64,000 nt of DNA from Parasponia andersonii (GCA_002914805.1 JXTB01000765.1:69330-133329), one strand, 5' to 3'. Shown: positions 12,681 to 24,961, numbered from the stretch's first letter. The notes: generated from the letters alone by a model not told the origin. Translations and numbers: made by a program.

Positions 12681-15600
12681 ATGCCTGCTACTCTAAGGAA
12701 CCTCTTGCTTTCTCCTCCCAATATCTTCTCCCTCTCCTTACTATACTACTTCTCAATAAACTTGCTCTTCTTTTCTGGTGTTTACTCCATTGATGAACAG
12801 GGCCAAGCTCTTCTTACATGGAAAAACAGTTTAAACAGCTCCTCAAATGCTCTCAAGTCATGGAATCCTATAGACTCAAAACCATGCAACTGGCTTGGTG
12901 TCCATTGCAACTCCAATGGGCAAGTGGCGGAGATAAGCTTGAAATCATTAGACTTGCAAGGATCATTGCCTTCAAGTTTTCAGCCCCTCAAATTTTTGAA
13001 GACCCTTATCCTCTCTTCCACCAATCTCACAGGCACAATTCCAAAGGAGTTTGGAGAATATAGTGAGCTAACTTTGCTTGACGTCAGTGGCAATTTTCTC
13101 TCTGGCCAAATTCCGGTCGAGCTATGCAGGCTAAGCAAGTTGCAATCTTTGTATCTGAATACAAATTTTCTTGAAGGAGAAATTCCTTCGGACATTGGGA
13201 GCCTTTCAAGTCTCGTGTCTCTGACGCTGTACGACAATCAGCTGAGTGGCGAAATCCCGAAGAGTATTGGGGCACTTAGCAAGCTAGAAGTGTTCAGAGC
13301 AGGAGGGAACAAGAATCTTAAAGGCGAGCTGCCATGGGAGATTGGAAACTGCACCAACTTGGTCATGTTAGGCCTTGCAGAAACCAGCATTTCGGGGAGT
13401 TTACCCTCATCAATTGGAATGCTGAAAGGAGTTCAAACCATAGCTCTCTACACTTCTCTGCTATCCGGTCCTATCCCAGAAGAGATTGGCAATTGCAGCG
13501 AGTTGCAGAACCTCTACTTGTATCAGAATTCAATTTCTGGTCCAATCCCAAAGGGAATTGGGCGACTCACCAAGCTTCAAAGTCTCCTTCTATGGCAGAA
13601 TAGCCTGGTGGGAACAATCCCAGATGAGCTAGGGAACTGCAGAGAGCTCAGAGTCATGGACTTCTCAGACAATCTTCTCACTGGCAGCATACCAAGTACT
13701 TTTGGTGAACTTTCAAATCTTGAAGAGCTTCAACTGAGTATCAATAAGTTGTCAGGTACTATCCCTTCTGAAATCTCGAACTGCACAGCTCTGACTCATC
13801 TTGAAGTAGACAACAACGACATCTCGGGCGAGATTCCTCCTCTTATTGGAAACTTAAAGAGCTTAACTCTATTCTTCGCTTGGCAAAATAGGCTAACAGG
13901 CAACATTCCTGAGAGTCTAGCTGACTGTGTGGAACTACAAGCTCTTGATCTGTCACTCAACAACTTATCCGGTCCAATACCGAGACAGATTTTCGGATTG
14001 CGAAATCTTACAAAGCTTCTCCTACTTTCAAATGACATATCTGGTTTCATACCACCTGATATAGGTAACTGCACTAACCTTTACAGGTTGAGATTGAACC
14101 ATAATAGGCTTGGGGGTACTATTCCATCGGAGATGGGGAGCTTAAAGAGCTTAAACTTCGTTGACTTAAGCAACAACCATCTAGTTGGAGGAGTCCCACC
14201 ATCACTATCTGGCTGCCAAAACCTCGAGTTTCTTGATCTCCATTCCAATGGTCTAACTGGTTTACTACCTGGGACTCTCCCCAAAAGCCTCCAGTTCGTT
14301 GACATCTCGGATAACAGGCTCACTGGTCAACTCACTCACAGCCTTGAAGCGTTGACCGAGTTGACAAAGCTCAATCTCGGAAACAATCAACTCTCGGGGA
14401 CAATCCCATCCGAGATCCTCTCTTGCACTAAGCTCCAAATGCTCGACCTCGGCAACAATGGCTTCTCCGGCGAGATTCCCAAGGAACTTGGCCAAATTCC
14501 ATCACTTGAAATCTCACTCAACTTGAGCTGCAACCACCTTTCCGGCCAAATCCCATCTGAGTTCTCCGGTCTCGACAAGCTCGGCGTCCTCGACATTTCT
14601 CACAACAAGCTCTCCGGCGATTTGAAATCTCTTGCAAACCTCCAAAACCTCGTCACCCTCAACGTCTCATTCAACGACTTCTCCGGCGAACTCCCCGACA
14701 CCCCATTCTTCCACAAACTCCCCTTGAGCGACCTCGCTTCGAACAGGGGCCTCTACATCGCCGGCGGCGTCGTAACTCCGGCCGACGGCGTCAACCCCGC
14801 CGGAGCCAGATCGGCTATGAAGCTCCTGATGTCGATCCTGATAAGCGCCAGCGCGGTGCTGGTCCTGCTCTCCGTGTACGTGCTCGTTCGTACGCGCATG
14901 GTGAGCAGAGCTCTCATGGAGGAAGGCGGCACCTGGGAGATGACGCTGTACCAGAAGCTCGAGTTCTCCATCGACGACATCGTACGGAACCTCACGTCAT
15001 CCAACGTCATCGGCACGGGTAGCTCGGGGGTGGTGTACAGGGTCATGATCCCAAGCGGGGAAACCTTAGCGGTTAAGAAGATGTGGTCCTCGGAGGAGTC
15101 GGGGGCGTTCGGATCTGAGATCCGTACACTTGGTTCGATACGGCACAAGAACATAATCCGGTTACTGGGTTGGGGTTCGAACCGGAACCTGAAGCTCCTG
15201 TTCTATGATTACCTCCCTAACGGGAGCCTGAGCTCTCTGCTTCACGGAGCTGGTAAAGGTGGGGGTTTTGGAGCAGAGTGGGAGGCGAGATACGACATCG
15301 TTTTAGGGATCGCTCATGCTCTAGCGTACTTGCACCATGACTGTGTCCCTGGTATCATGCATGGCGATGTTAAAGCCATGAACGTGATATTGGGTCCTCG
15401 TAACGAGCCTTTTCTTGCTGATTTTGGTTTGGCTCGGGTTGTGAATAGTAGTGCTACTGATGATGATGAAGGTCAACTCTCCAAACCAAACCAAAGGCCT
15501 CATCTTGCTGGTTCTTATGGATACATGGCTCCGGGTAAGTCTCTTTCTTTTTTAAAGTTAATTAGTTTTTATTGGTTTTGATTAATATGAGTGTTGATTA

Positions 15601-16122
15601 TGATCAGTGTTTTTGTGTTTGATTACAGAACATGCTTCAATGCAACGTATCACTGAGAAAAGTGATGTGTACAGTTTTGGAGTGGTTATTTTAGAGGTAT
15701 TAACAGGGAGGCATCCATTGGACCCGACTTTGCCCAATGGAGCTCATTTGGTTCAGTGGGTTCGTGAACATTTGGCAAGCAAGAGAGACCCTTCTGACAT
15801 TCTTGACCAAAAGCTGAGGGGGAGAGCAGACCCAACGATGCATGAGATGCTTCAGACACTAGCTGTTTCATTCCTGTGTGTCAGTACAAGGGCTGATGAT
15901 CGTCCAACTATGAAGGACATTGTGGCCATGCTTAAGGAGATTCGACAGGTTGAGTCTTTAAGGCCAGAAGTTGAGGTTTCAAAGAGAGGATTGTTTTCAG
16001 TTCCTTCACCACCTCCTCCAACTAGGGAGATGGTCTCAAAAGGATCATCTAATTGCTCTTTTGCATTCTCAGATGAATCTTTCACAAAATGGAAAAAAAA
16101 CATAGTAAAATTGTCCCAATAA
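12681..16122 (+). CDS. RGI3: LRR receptor-like kinase of the RGF-receptor (RGI3/RGFR1-like) group
   Basis: Two exons, 12681-15534 and 15629-16122, give 1115 residues; the intron splits the Glu codon of the kinase 'APE' motif. There is a signal peptide (about 1-36), an LRRNT-type segment ending in SWNPIDSKPCNWLGVHC, about 24 LRRs of the plant extracellular type, one membrane segment (about 715-737) and a cytoplasmic kinase. Kinase landmarks are the glycine loop GTGSSGVVY (778-786), VKK lysine 799, HGD (894-896) in place of HRD, and DFG (914-916). HGDVKAMNVILG is typical of this subfamily. FRAGGN carries R-x-G-G at 206-209, the signature reported for receptors of sulfated RGF/GLV root-meristem peptides. 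Arabidopsis At4g26540 is the likely counterpart, also next to an SFT2-like gene. The last 150 residues include PTMKDIVAMLKEIRQ and a Ser-rich tail. Oddities: EHASMQRIT where the family usually has EYASMQRIT, and a visibly more GC-rich stretch from about 14580 to 15250. Ligand specificity is inference. Confidence 0.9.
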
Positions 16123-17536
16123 AAGAGCTAATTATTGTTCTATATATTCTATATGTGCATATAATTATTACATTTTGAAAAGCTCCCATTAGATCGGGGG
16201 ATGATATTAGAAGAGGAATTTGTAGGGTGATTTTTGTGTGTAATTCTACTATATAATGAGGTTGTTGTAATGTTACCTAAAAAAAAAGAAATGAGGTTGC
16301 AGTAGATTTGTGAGCAATGAATCTATTAATTAGAAGAATAAGATTTCAACTAAGTGTAGTAAAATTTTACAAGAAAGTTCAAGGACAGTTTATGGGGCTG
16401 TTGGGTTTGGAAGTTGGAAAGCTTTCCTAATTAATGACTCTGCTACAAATGAGTAAGAGACTACCTTGGGAACAGTGGGCTTAACTGTCCTTTACGAGGT
16501 GTGAGAGAGAGACTGCAAGGGTATGTACAAGTTTGAACAATGATTGGTACGTTTGGATTTATGTAATTAGATTTATTCTAAGAAAGCGGGATTCCTTGAC
16601 ATCTCTCTCTCTCTCTCACCCCTAAGACCATCTCTTTCTCTCTCTGTACGTCTTTTTCTCTGTTTGTGTGTAGAGCCAGTCTTTCCAGCAGTGTTCACAT
16701 GGTCTAACGCTCAATGCATCACATGTCCATGTGCTGTCTGAGTAAGACTTTCCAGCTAGAGAAACTCATAAAAGAATTCTAATCTTTGGTTAGAAGACAC
16801 TGACTGTCTAAATCACATCACTATTATACTATCACAAAATAGATACCCAAAACAGAGCAACAGATCCAAATAACGTATTGCTGAGGATGAATTGATGCCT
16901 ACATTTTGGGCATGATGTAGAGATTTAGAAATTCATTTTGGTTAAGCAAGACTGACCAGGACTCTACACACAAACCCCACTTTTGAAACATTTTTCTTTT
17001 TCAGTCTATTTATAAAAAAATAAATAAATAAATACAAGGTAATCGTTTCCTTAGAAGTGTCTACTTGCTATTTAAATATGAATTCAATTAATGTAGAGAA
17101 ATATTCCTCCTAATAAGAAATAGAGTGACATTGTGACCTCATCATCCATTCTTTTCTTCCCTTTGGAGAGGACTAGATGCCATTTGCAAATTGCACCAAA
17201 CACTAACACAAATGCCACAATGAAAATTTCTATTGTGAAAGAACTTTGGATTTGAGATCCCACCAACAACATCTGTTGCTATCTTTAGCTGTGTCGTCGC
17301 CAACATAGGCTTCAACGTACCTAGCTAGGCAGAGCTAGGCGAGGTGCCCTGACAAGTGCTGAAGAGACTGATTTTGTGGCCACAAGAACGCGACAATATA
17401 GACCCCAAACTCATCTACAGAATTTATATTTGAATCGATCATTATGGACCACAGCGTTTTGTTGTTACATTGCACACGAACTCGGGGACCTTATCATGCT
17501 CTAAGGTGGGTCACTGGACTCCAACCTCTTTACTAT
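16123..17536. other. Intergenic DNA and downstream flank of RecX copy A
   Basis: The region begins with the probable 3'UTR of the receptor kinase. A TC-rich run lies at about 16600-16650. From about 17120 onward the sequence matches 24585-24960 (shared CATCCATTCTTTTCTTCCC, GATCCCACCAACAACATC and AGTGCTGAAGAGACTG), so it belongs to the RecX segmental duplication. The open frame MLLVGSQIQSSFTIEIFIV, read on the minus strand in both copies, is not part of RecX and its conservation is explained by the DNA duplication. Confidence 0.6.
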
Positions 17537-20335
17537 TTAGCTGATAACATCCCAGCTGAACCCACGATACTGAAGCCATCGAGTGATCCTTGTTTTCCTC
17601 GCCTCTTTAGGCACATCATGGCTTCGTAGCCATTGCTTTGAAGCCTGAACAAACAAATGATCCATCGAGAGCTTTGACAAGCCATGACTTGACTCTTGAT
17701 ATCCATCAGATTCTCCAGCCTCAAAGACCAATTGTATTGCTTTGTCTGCATCATGCTTACTTACTCCTTTCCAGAAAAGTGCCTGATCAGGTAGAAGATT
17801 ACCGAACAAGTTAAAAATTGGTGTTCAATCTTGAGAGTAGTTTCAAACAGAATCTAAAATCAAAATATCATATTCTGTTAAATCCAATAAAATCAATTCA
17901 TTAAAATATTAAAAAGGCTGAATTCTAAACTCTATATCCTTTGAAAATATCACCTCCAAATAGTTCACAAGATAGAAGAAAAAGAAAAAATAAGTAAACA
18001 ACCATAGCATCATAAAGTTTTCTGCTCCCAAAAGTCAAATAAGAGCTTACTGAAGAAGCAGCAACCGTGAAGAAATAGTAATCAAGCAACACGGTAAAGG
18101 ACACTGAGGCCTGTTGTAAATTAACAAACTAGCATGACTCCAACTGATTGGGCATTCATTAAAAATCAAGCCTTCCTCATTTCGTAAGGACGAAATTTTA
18201 CTTAAACAGGATAGCGTACTTGCTTGATCCGCTGTGGTCCCCAGCTCAAAGAAGACCATCTAGATTGAGAAAATGCTTCCGCATACAAGCTATCATTGAT
18301 GAAACCTCTACAAAAGAGCACAACAATCAAGCTTGTGTTTGAAACCAAATGGTGGTTATTCTACATGCTTACAATAGTTCGAACTTCATGAATTCTCTTC
18401 TATCATTTACAGAATGTCACTCATTGGTAAATTATCCATAATTAAACATCAATTTATTTGAAAGACGGGAAATAAAGGAGTAAGGAAGAGGGTAGAAGAG
18501 GGTTAAAGTTAAGCACACCATTTTGTTTTGTTTTGTTCTTCATACACTAAAAGGTGCTACAACAGAAAAAGACGAAAAAGCAAAACCGAACATGGGATGG
18601 AAGAATTAACAATAACACATTCAAGACCCTTTGGTATATTTATCCTGTTATTACAAAAAGTAACTGATAAATGAAAAACATCAGCACTAGACGTTCATTC
18701 TTATAGCATGATCAGAGCCCCTATAACTAGAATAATCTACAGATTGTCACCCATCTGAGTGAATATTTAAACAACACTGTTTTAATAGAAGTCATATATA
18801 AAAGACTACAGCACAATGATACTCTTAGTTACTAGAAATGCACCTGCGCTTGAAGTCATTTATCACTTCCTCAACATCTGGAGAGAATCTCCCTCCACAC
18901 AATTTTTTCCTCAGTTCAACTGAGGTCAAAGCGCTGTGAAAGAAGAAAAAAATACTTGAGAAAAGAGAAGAATTTATCTGTCACGAGTAGACATCCAATA
19001 TTTCAAATCAAAAGATTCTACGGCATCTGAAACCAGAAAAGAATGTGATGAACTTAAACTGACTAATGGATGTCAAAGCAATGGGTGTCTATGAGTATGA
19101 CTGTCTTTTAGAAAGAAATGATTGCCACTCTCCTAAAAATTGGCTGATCCAATGGCCAGTTAAGCTATAAACTGGTACTGTCATTTAAGCTAGAGGAAGA
19201 AACAACATTTTTCATCAGACAAATATGAAAAACAGCTGTGAAGTTTTGGAAAAAGATAACAATAATGCACTAACCTTGTTGCAAGTAACTTTACAACAAG
19301 TTTCTCAGCATCATGCTTAGTTTTATTATTCTGAGGTTCTAATACAACTTCTTCATAACTCTTCGCTCATCACATCTCTTCAGCAACCTACTTAGGCTCT
19401 TTCATGATATTATCTATTTATGTACAAATATCAATAGTTAATATGGGTTCTTTTAACTCATATCATGAAGCTGCTGCGTTTGAACTCAAGCATTCTACAT
19501 CAATGACAGAGTTGAATTATTCACGTTATTCACATTCTACAAGTATAACGAAAAAGGTTACCACGCGTCACAATTCACAAACAAATCAAAAGAGAGCTTT
19601 TGATGTTCATATCATAGTGCTTGAAATTAACAGTGCTTGAAATAAAAAGGTATACCTTGTTCAGCATCACTAGACAACAAGTCACAAGAGAGCTTTTGAT
19701 ATTCATATCAAGGCTTCGAATCAAAATTGAAGCTTTTCTGTACACCATTCCACCATGACTAACCTCATTGTCCAATGTACTTGCTTCCAAAAGCTCACGA
19801 AATTCTTCTTTTTGGAAACCTTCATTAGCTCAGAATCTTCCATTTTGTTACTTTTAGAAGATTTTTTCGGAATGTACCTATCAGGAACCGACGAACTGTA
19901 ATCTCTGCTTTTATTCGTAACCCTGAAAAAAAAAAAAAATTGTAAACTTTAGCATTAAAAATCACCGCAAATTTATATAACTCTATTGGGTTTTGATTAT
20001 CTACTAATCTACACACATTACATAAGAGTTTTCATTAAAACTCAAGCATGTGATTGCTAGGGATAATGAAATGGTTTTTGATTTGACCCAATTATTAAAC
20101 TACCTTCAAATTTGGTTTTCTTGAGTAAAATACCAAAAGGGAACCCAAAAAATCCAACTACGGAACTACCATGTTCATTTTCTATGCTCTGATTACGAGT
20201 TACCGAACAGAAGGCAATGACTAATCATTAATCAACGTAAATTAAAACTGGGGTTTCGCACCAGGGAATGAGAAAAGCCAGATATTGAACTCGGAACTGA
20301 GTTTTGAAGCCGAAAGTTCCCGCGAATATCGTCAT
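17537..20335 (-). pseudogene. RecX-like gene, decayed copy A
   Basis: All six exons of the intact copy at 24962-27832 can be found, but the frame is broken. Exon 1 (from 20335) reads MTIFAGTFGFKTQFRVQYLA. Exon 2 (from about 19925) has a one-base deletion before the EASP-equivalent segment, a second one-base deletion at the GGN-equivalent segment, and an Arg CGA to TGA change at the RYEHQ-equivalent position. Exon 3 (about 19275-19400) lacks several bases compared with the intact copy. Exons 4 (about 18845-18935), 5 (about 18210-18310) and 6 (17782-17537) keep recognisable RecX text such as SKLSMDHLFVQASKQWLRS and ITRWLQYRGFSWDV. The last exon then ends early because TCA has become TAA, removing about 13 residues. 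A full-length protein is therefore not possible. A shortened product from the 3' exons cannot be excluded. Confidence 0.85.
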
Positions 20336-20399
20336 TTTCTTCTCCAATTCAGATTGTGAATTTCACGAGTTCAGGCTCAGGAGGACGACGATTAACCCT

Positions 20400-20880
20400 A
20401 AAATAAAAACAACGTGACCCCGAAACGACATTAAGCAAAAACGACGGAAAACGTAAAACGACAACAAACACAAAAACGACTTAAACAAGAGGAGACGACA
20501 ATAAAATGCAAAACGTAAAAAAACGCGTCAAACGGAGAATGACAATTGACAACGGACAGCATAAGAAATAACGACATCAAATTTGGAGACAACGATATAA
20601 ACAGAAATATACGACAAGGTGAGGAGAAAAGGACATAAACTACACAGCAATAGCAACAGCAACAGCCACTTCAAAAACGACACAAACTTAAACTATAGAA
20701 ACACAAAACACAGAAGTAAAAACAACAACAATTAAAACGACAACGGAAATTTGGAAACGACATGAATTGAAGAAACGGCATCCAATGGAAAACAATGTAC
20801 TTAAGGTATGAATGAAATTTGGGATGCTTGAAATAATTCTACAGTCTACTCTTGTAGCGTGTCCTACAGGACCTACACAC
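20400..20880. repeat. AACGAC motif array upstream of RecX copy A
   Basis: About 11 occurrences of ACGAC, mostly within A-rich AAAACGACA-type words, lie between about 20420 and 20770, spaced irregularly by about 15-50 bp. The array begins within 100 bp of the decayed RecX start codon. It is followed by a recognisable shared tail (GGGATGCTTGAAATAATTCT, then ACACACATATTT). The same array plus tail occurs at 28049-28500 and 33125-33360, and inverted at about 40105-40345. The array gives no sensible protein. Confidence 0.75.
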
Positions 20881-21274
20881 ATATTTTTCTCCTATAGCTT
20901 GTTATACCTTAAATGGGAATACCTTAAAACAAAATTAATAAGAAAAGGGATGAATAGCTTTACATGTAAATGAGGATCGTTTGAGTTCTACTTGAACTAT
21001 GGAAAGGGAAGATATGTATAAAGTAAAAGTAACAAATTAAGCCAAATGTCAATTTAGGAAGCATAAGTAAATAAAAAATAAAGTATTTAGTGTACCATCT
21101 AAAACAAATAAGTTACCCGATTTTATTGAAACCTTATAAGGAATTAGTTAAAAAATTAAGGGTAGAAGCCCAAAAAGAAAAAAGAAAAAAGAAAAGAAAG
21201 AAAAAAGTGAATGATGACATGCTTATCCAAACTTAGTATATGTTATTCAGAATATAAATAATTATAAGTTTAAA

Positions 21275-22255
21275 ATACCTCTGGGTGCTGTTCTTACCAT
21301 CTGTCAACGTGTCTATGAACTGCTGACGTTGTATCCACTAATTGTTCACGTATCCTAGCTATCTCAGAGTGCCTTTAACTTCAGATCAGGTCAAAGAGGC
21401 AGGGGTGGCCACCTGCAAAGACTCTCCGATGCTTAAGTCAGTGGTTTATCCCTGAAACTGAATAACAAAGATTAGACGGCGCCAAACTGTTGATGCTGTT
21501 CTTACCAGCTGTATCCACCAACTGTCCATATATCCTTGCTATCTCAGAATGCCTTTAGCTTCAGGTTAGGTTGGAGAAGCAGGGGTGGCCACCTGCAAAG
21601 ACTCTCCGATGCTTAAGCCAGTGGTTTATCCCTAAGACTGAATAGCAAAGACTAAGTTTTTCTATGTATATGTTTTTCTGTATGTCTCCCTCCTTTCAGG
21701 GAGGAAACATAACTTATATATATAATCCTGGAACTGGGAGCTTTCTAGCTCTCAATCTCAAGATCGAGTACCTTTTTTCTATCATGACTTACTCCAAAAA
21801 TCACGGGCCGTGATTACCATGACTTTTCTTGCATTGTTGTCGCCTGCTTTCCACCGTCCCCTACGACTCTAGCTTGTCGGGGGTGAGACTTTGACAAACC
21901 GCCGTCCTGTCAAACGATTTGCCTAATGCGCGCACCTACCCAAGATCGCATTAAATGCTCTGTTTAGTTCTGGAGCAGTAAGTTGCTTCCCATGGTCTTC
22001 TGGTGGAAGACCCTCGAAGCTCTTGACCCCCAGCTATCGAGGTAAGAATCGAACTGGGCCGAATCCATCCAGGATCTGGGATGGATTTGGTCCTGGCCTT
22101 GGACAGCCCATAGACCTATGTGGTATCACGTACGACTAGCGTGACATTTAAGCGGTTACTCTGGACACTTATCGGACGTTGTGCCCTCTTTGTGACATGT
22201 TCTGCTACTTAATCATCCACGTGGTACATAATCTAAGAACGGGCCTCACAATACC
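21275..22255 (-). mobile_element. Collapsed LTR retrotransposon (LTR, PBS stub, partial LTR)
   Basis: The element is 21280-22250, flanked by a 5-bp direct repeat ATACC (21275-21279 and 22251-22255). Read on the minus strand, a full LTR runs from 22250 (TGTGAGGCCCGTTC) to about 21494 (GTAAGAACAGCA). It is followed at 21486-21474 by TTTGGCGCCGTCT, a primer-binding-site-like stub, and then directly by a second copy of the LTR 3' part (21473-21280), again ending in AACAGCA. No gag or pol sequence remains. LTR text is shared with 28677-29450 and 40884-42737 (for example CTTAAGCATCGGAGAG, GAGCATTTAATGCG and ACGTGGAC). The family looks Ty3/gypsy-like from the PBS, but without pol this is only a guess. 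Confidence 0.75.
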
Positions 22256-22559
22256 CCAAATTCATTTCATTAAAATAAAAAAAAAACCCCTAATTCACTA
22301 TAATCGGACGATTAGACGATAAGAAAGCCTCCTCGTTTCGAACCGAAACGTCCAAAGAAGTGCTCTAAGAAAATAATAATAACGATTGATAAATGAATAT
22401 AGTGTTTTTTTTTTTTTTGCAGTAAAATAAATAAAGAAATAATAATAATAGTTACACGCCTAAAATACATAAACACGTATGAAAGAAAAAGGAAAAACCT
22501 ACATACACAATAAGGCGCTAATCTGGAAGAAACGAAACCCATTAAAACCGAAGCCTACA

Positions 22560-23075
22560 AATCTTTGCGGTTTCATCAAGGTACTTTTCTTTTGTTTGTA
22601 TGTGTCTAACAGGTTAGGTTGAGGTTGTTTGTTCTAAATTGCTCGAAAACTTTCTTTATTGTTATGCGAAAAGCTGGAAACTTTTTCTGCAAATAAGCAA
22701 CTGTTTTGCAGATTATATTGGATTTAAGCGAAGGGAAGGGGAAGGGAACAAGCGCTTCAAATCCGTGTGGCACTGACAGGTACAATTTTTCTTATTAAAT
22801 AAAATTTTGGATATATATATATATATATATTTTTTTTTACTTCCTCTTAATACTTGGTACTCTGGTTTGTGATTCTAGCGTTTAAACATAATAATTTTCC
22901 TTTCCTCTGGATACATCATACATATTTTTTTGGTTTCTTAAAGCTTTCACCTTTTTTTTTTCAGGAAAATATGTTACCCCCCCTCTTTTACGTTTGTTTT
23001 GTTCATATAATAGGCATGATTAAATCATCTCAGTCTGTTGGTTGGTTAATATAGCTTTTTGTTCATATATGTGTG

Positions 23076-23107
<32 letters not shown>

Positions 23108-23279
23108 ATCTTGGTTGGAATAATTGCTTGTTAGTCTTTCTAATTCTATTTCTATGGATTGGATATTTCGAAGTTTTACTGATTAGTACTTTTTGGTTTC
23201 TCATTTTTTTTTTTTAATGAGTCAAAGAAAGAGGGGGGTTTCTGAACTAATAATAATCAAGTTGCTTGGCAGTTGGGAG
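22560..23279 (+). other. Leader region of the F-box pseudogene with (TG)n microsatellite
   Basis: No protein recognised. Possible 5'UTR exons of the following F-box gene are seen (GGTTTCATCAAG followed by a GT at 22580, and a TTTTGCAG acceptor near 22710). A TG/TA microsatellite spans about 23070-23107, and an AT run lies at about 22812-22830. Confidence 0.35.
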
Positions 23280-23964
23280 ATGGAACAAGAGTCCAACAAG
23301 AAGATGAGTGATATGTTGTGGCGGCCATGGGAGTATCTACCGCCTGAGTTGCTCGAATTGATATTCAATTACTGCCCATTACATGATAAGCTTATGATCC
23401 AAAGCGTGTGCAAATCATGGAATAAAGTTATGGCTATAGCCCTTTTGTCTGGCAGAAGATTGACATGTTGGAATGGAGCAAGAATCGAGATCCCGCGACC
23501 CTTAATCGAATGCTCCTTAGGTTGTTTAATAACTTATGCTCGGTCGGGTTTAGGTCCCACCCAAAAAGTTATGACTCCTTATTTATGGGGTCAGCGACCT
23601 CACTTTCCCGCTAAGTACTGCCTCTGCTGAAAATCTTACCACTTTGAAGATTCCTTGGAGTGTGATATCAAATGAGATGGTGATCCAAGAAGCTACGAAG
23701 CTCTCCAATCTACCCTTTCTAGATCTGAGCTACTGCCGTCACATTGGAGGTCACAATGCGTCAGCTCAGGTCGCTCGAGCTGCACTATTTAAATTTCAGC
23801 AATCAATTGTGTGTGTTAAAGATCCTATCTCGTTGCACTAAGCTGAAATACTTGGACCTAAGAATGTCGTTTGTTCCCCACCCTGTGACCAAGGAACCCA
23901 CTAATTTGGATTCGAGAGGGCTACGTTATTGCAGTGGTCGCACGAGGAGAGATATTGTCATCTG
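23280..23964 (+). pseudogene. F-box/LRR protein gene broken by frameshifts
   Basis: From ATG 23280 the frame reads MEQESNKKMSDMLWRPWEYL, then an F-box (PPELLELIFNYCPLHDKLMIQ, SVCKSWNKV). The frame runs to a stop at 23630, but its last part (after about 23520) no longer looks like the family. The homologous text continues in the next frame as SAENLTTLKIPWSVISNEMV and LPFLDLSYCRHIGG (about 23625-23755). It then moves to the third frame as QLRSLELHYLNFSNQLCVLK and CTKLKYLDLR (about 23755-23960). This order of F-box then LRR strands resembles plant FBW2-like F-box proteins, which select substrates for SCF ubiquitin ligases. Two shifts in the same direction without intron-like sequence point to a pseudogene. 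Sequencing error is the alternative. Confidence 0.7.
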
Positions 23965-24961
23965 AACTTATGTACATCCCAACTCTTTGGAGAACATCTT
24001 GCTTAGACGAGGGCTTAAAACATTTTGAGTTCCCTCCCTCTGTGAAAATGGACTAAATCAGTTTGTAGCGGCGGTGGGTTGATGCTATTATATATGGTGG
24101 AACTTACACAACTTATGGTCTTTGATTGATGCCATGCATGCTTAGAGGACTTTGACTTCCTGCTACTACTCGATCGGGACTTTTTATTTATTTTTTATTT
24201 GGGCTTTTTTGTTTTGTTTTGTTTTTATTAGATTCATACATAAGTTAATTGAAAATCGAATTGTTAATTTGTTATCTCAAAGTTCTTTAAATAAATAGAA
24301 AATGAATTTTGAAAACATTCTGCACTTGTAGCACTTAGCATTATAATAGTATATTGGACATATATAGATAAACAAAAAGATGTTTAGTAGATAAAGTGAC
24401 AACTGACAAGTGATATGCAAAAGCAATCTATTGATGAGAGAATTTAAACATGACATGAGCTAAATTGTCTAGTTTGTGGCTGGAGCCAACGGCATTAGTC
24501 AGTGTCATATTACTATATACCACAAATACGAACTTAAGGGGATTGAAACGAAGGTTATAAATCCTTGTGAATTCTCTTCACATAGGAAATAGGGTGACAT
24601 GGTGATCTCGTCATCCATTCTTTTCTTCCCTTCGGAGAGGCTAGAGGCGCCAAACACTAATACAAATGCCACAATGAAAATTTCTATTGTGAAAGAACTT
24701 TGGATTTGAGATCCCACCAACAACATCTGTTGCTATCTTTAGCTGTGTCGTCGCCAACGTAGGCTTCAACCTACCTTAACTAGGCAGAGCTAGGCTAGGT
24801 GCACCGACAAGTGCTGAAGAGACTGATTTTGTGGCCACAACAATGTGACAATATAGACCCCAAACTCATCCGCATTACACAATTTATATTTGGATCAATT
24901 ATTATGGACCACAGCATTTTTGTTGTTACATTGCACATGAACTCGAGAACCTTATCATGCT

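Noticed and set aside
24505-24726. Conserved minus-strand frame MLLVGSQIQSSFTIEIF, also at 17084-17272
   Set aside because: Conservation is explained by the RecX segmental duplication; the two frames diverge after about 27 residues and the sequence lies downstream of the RecX stop.
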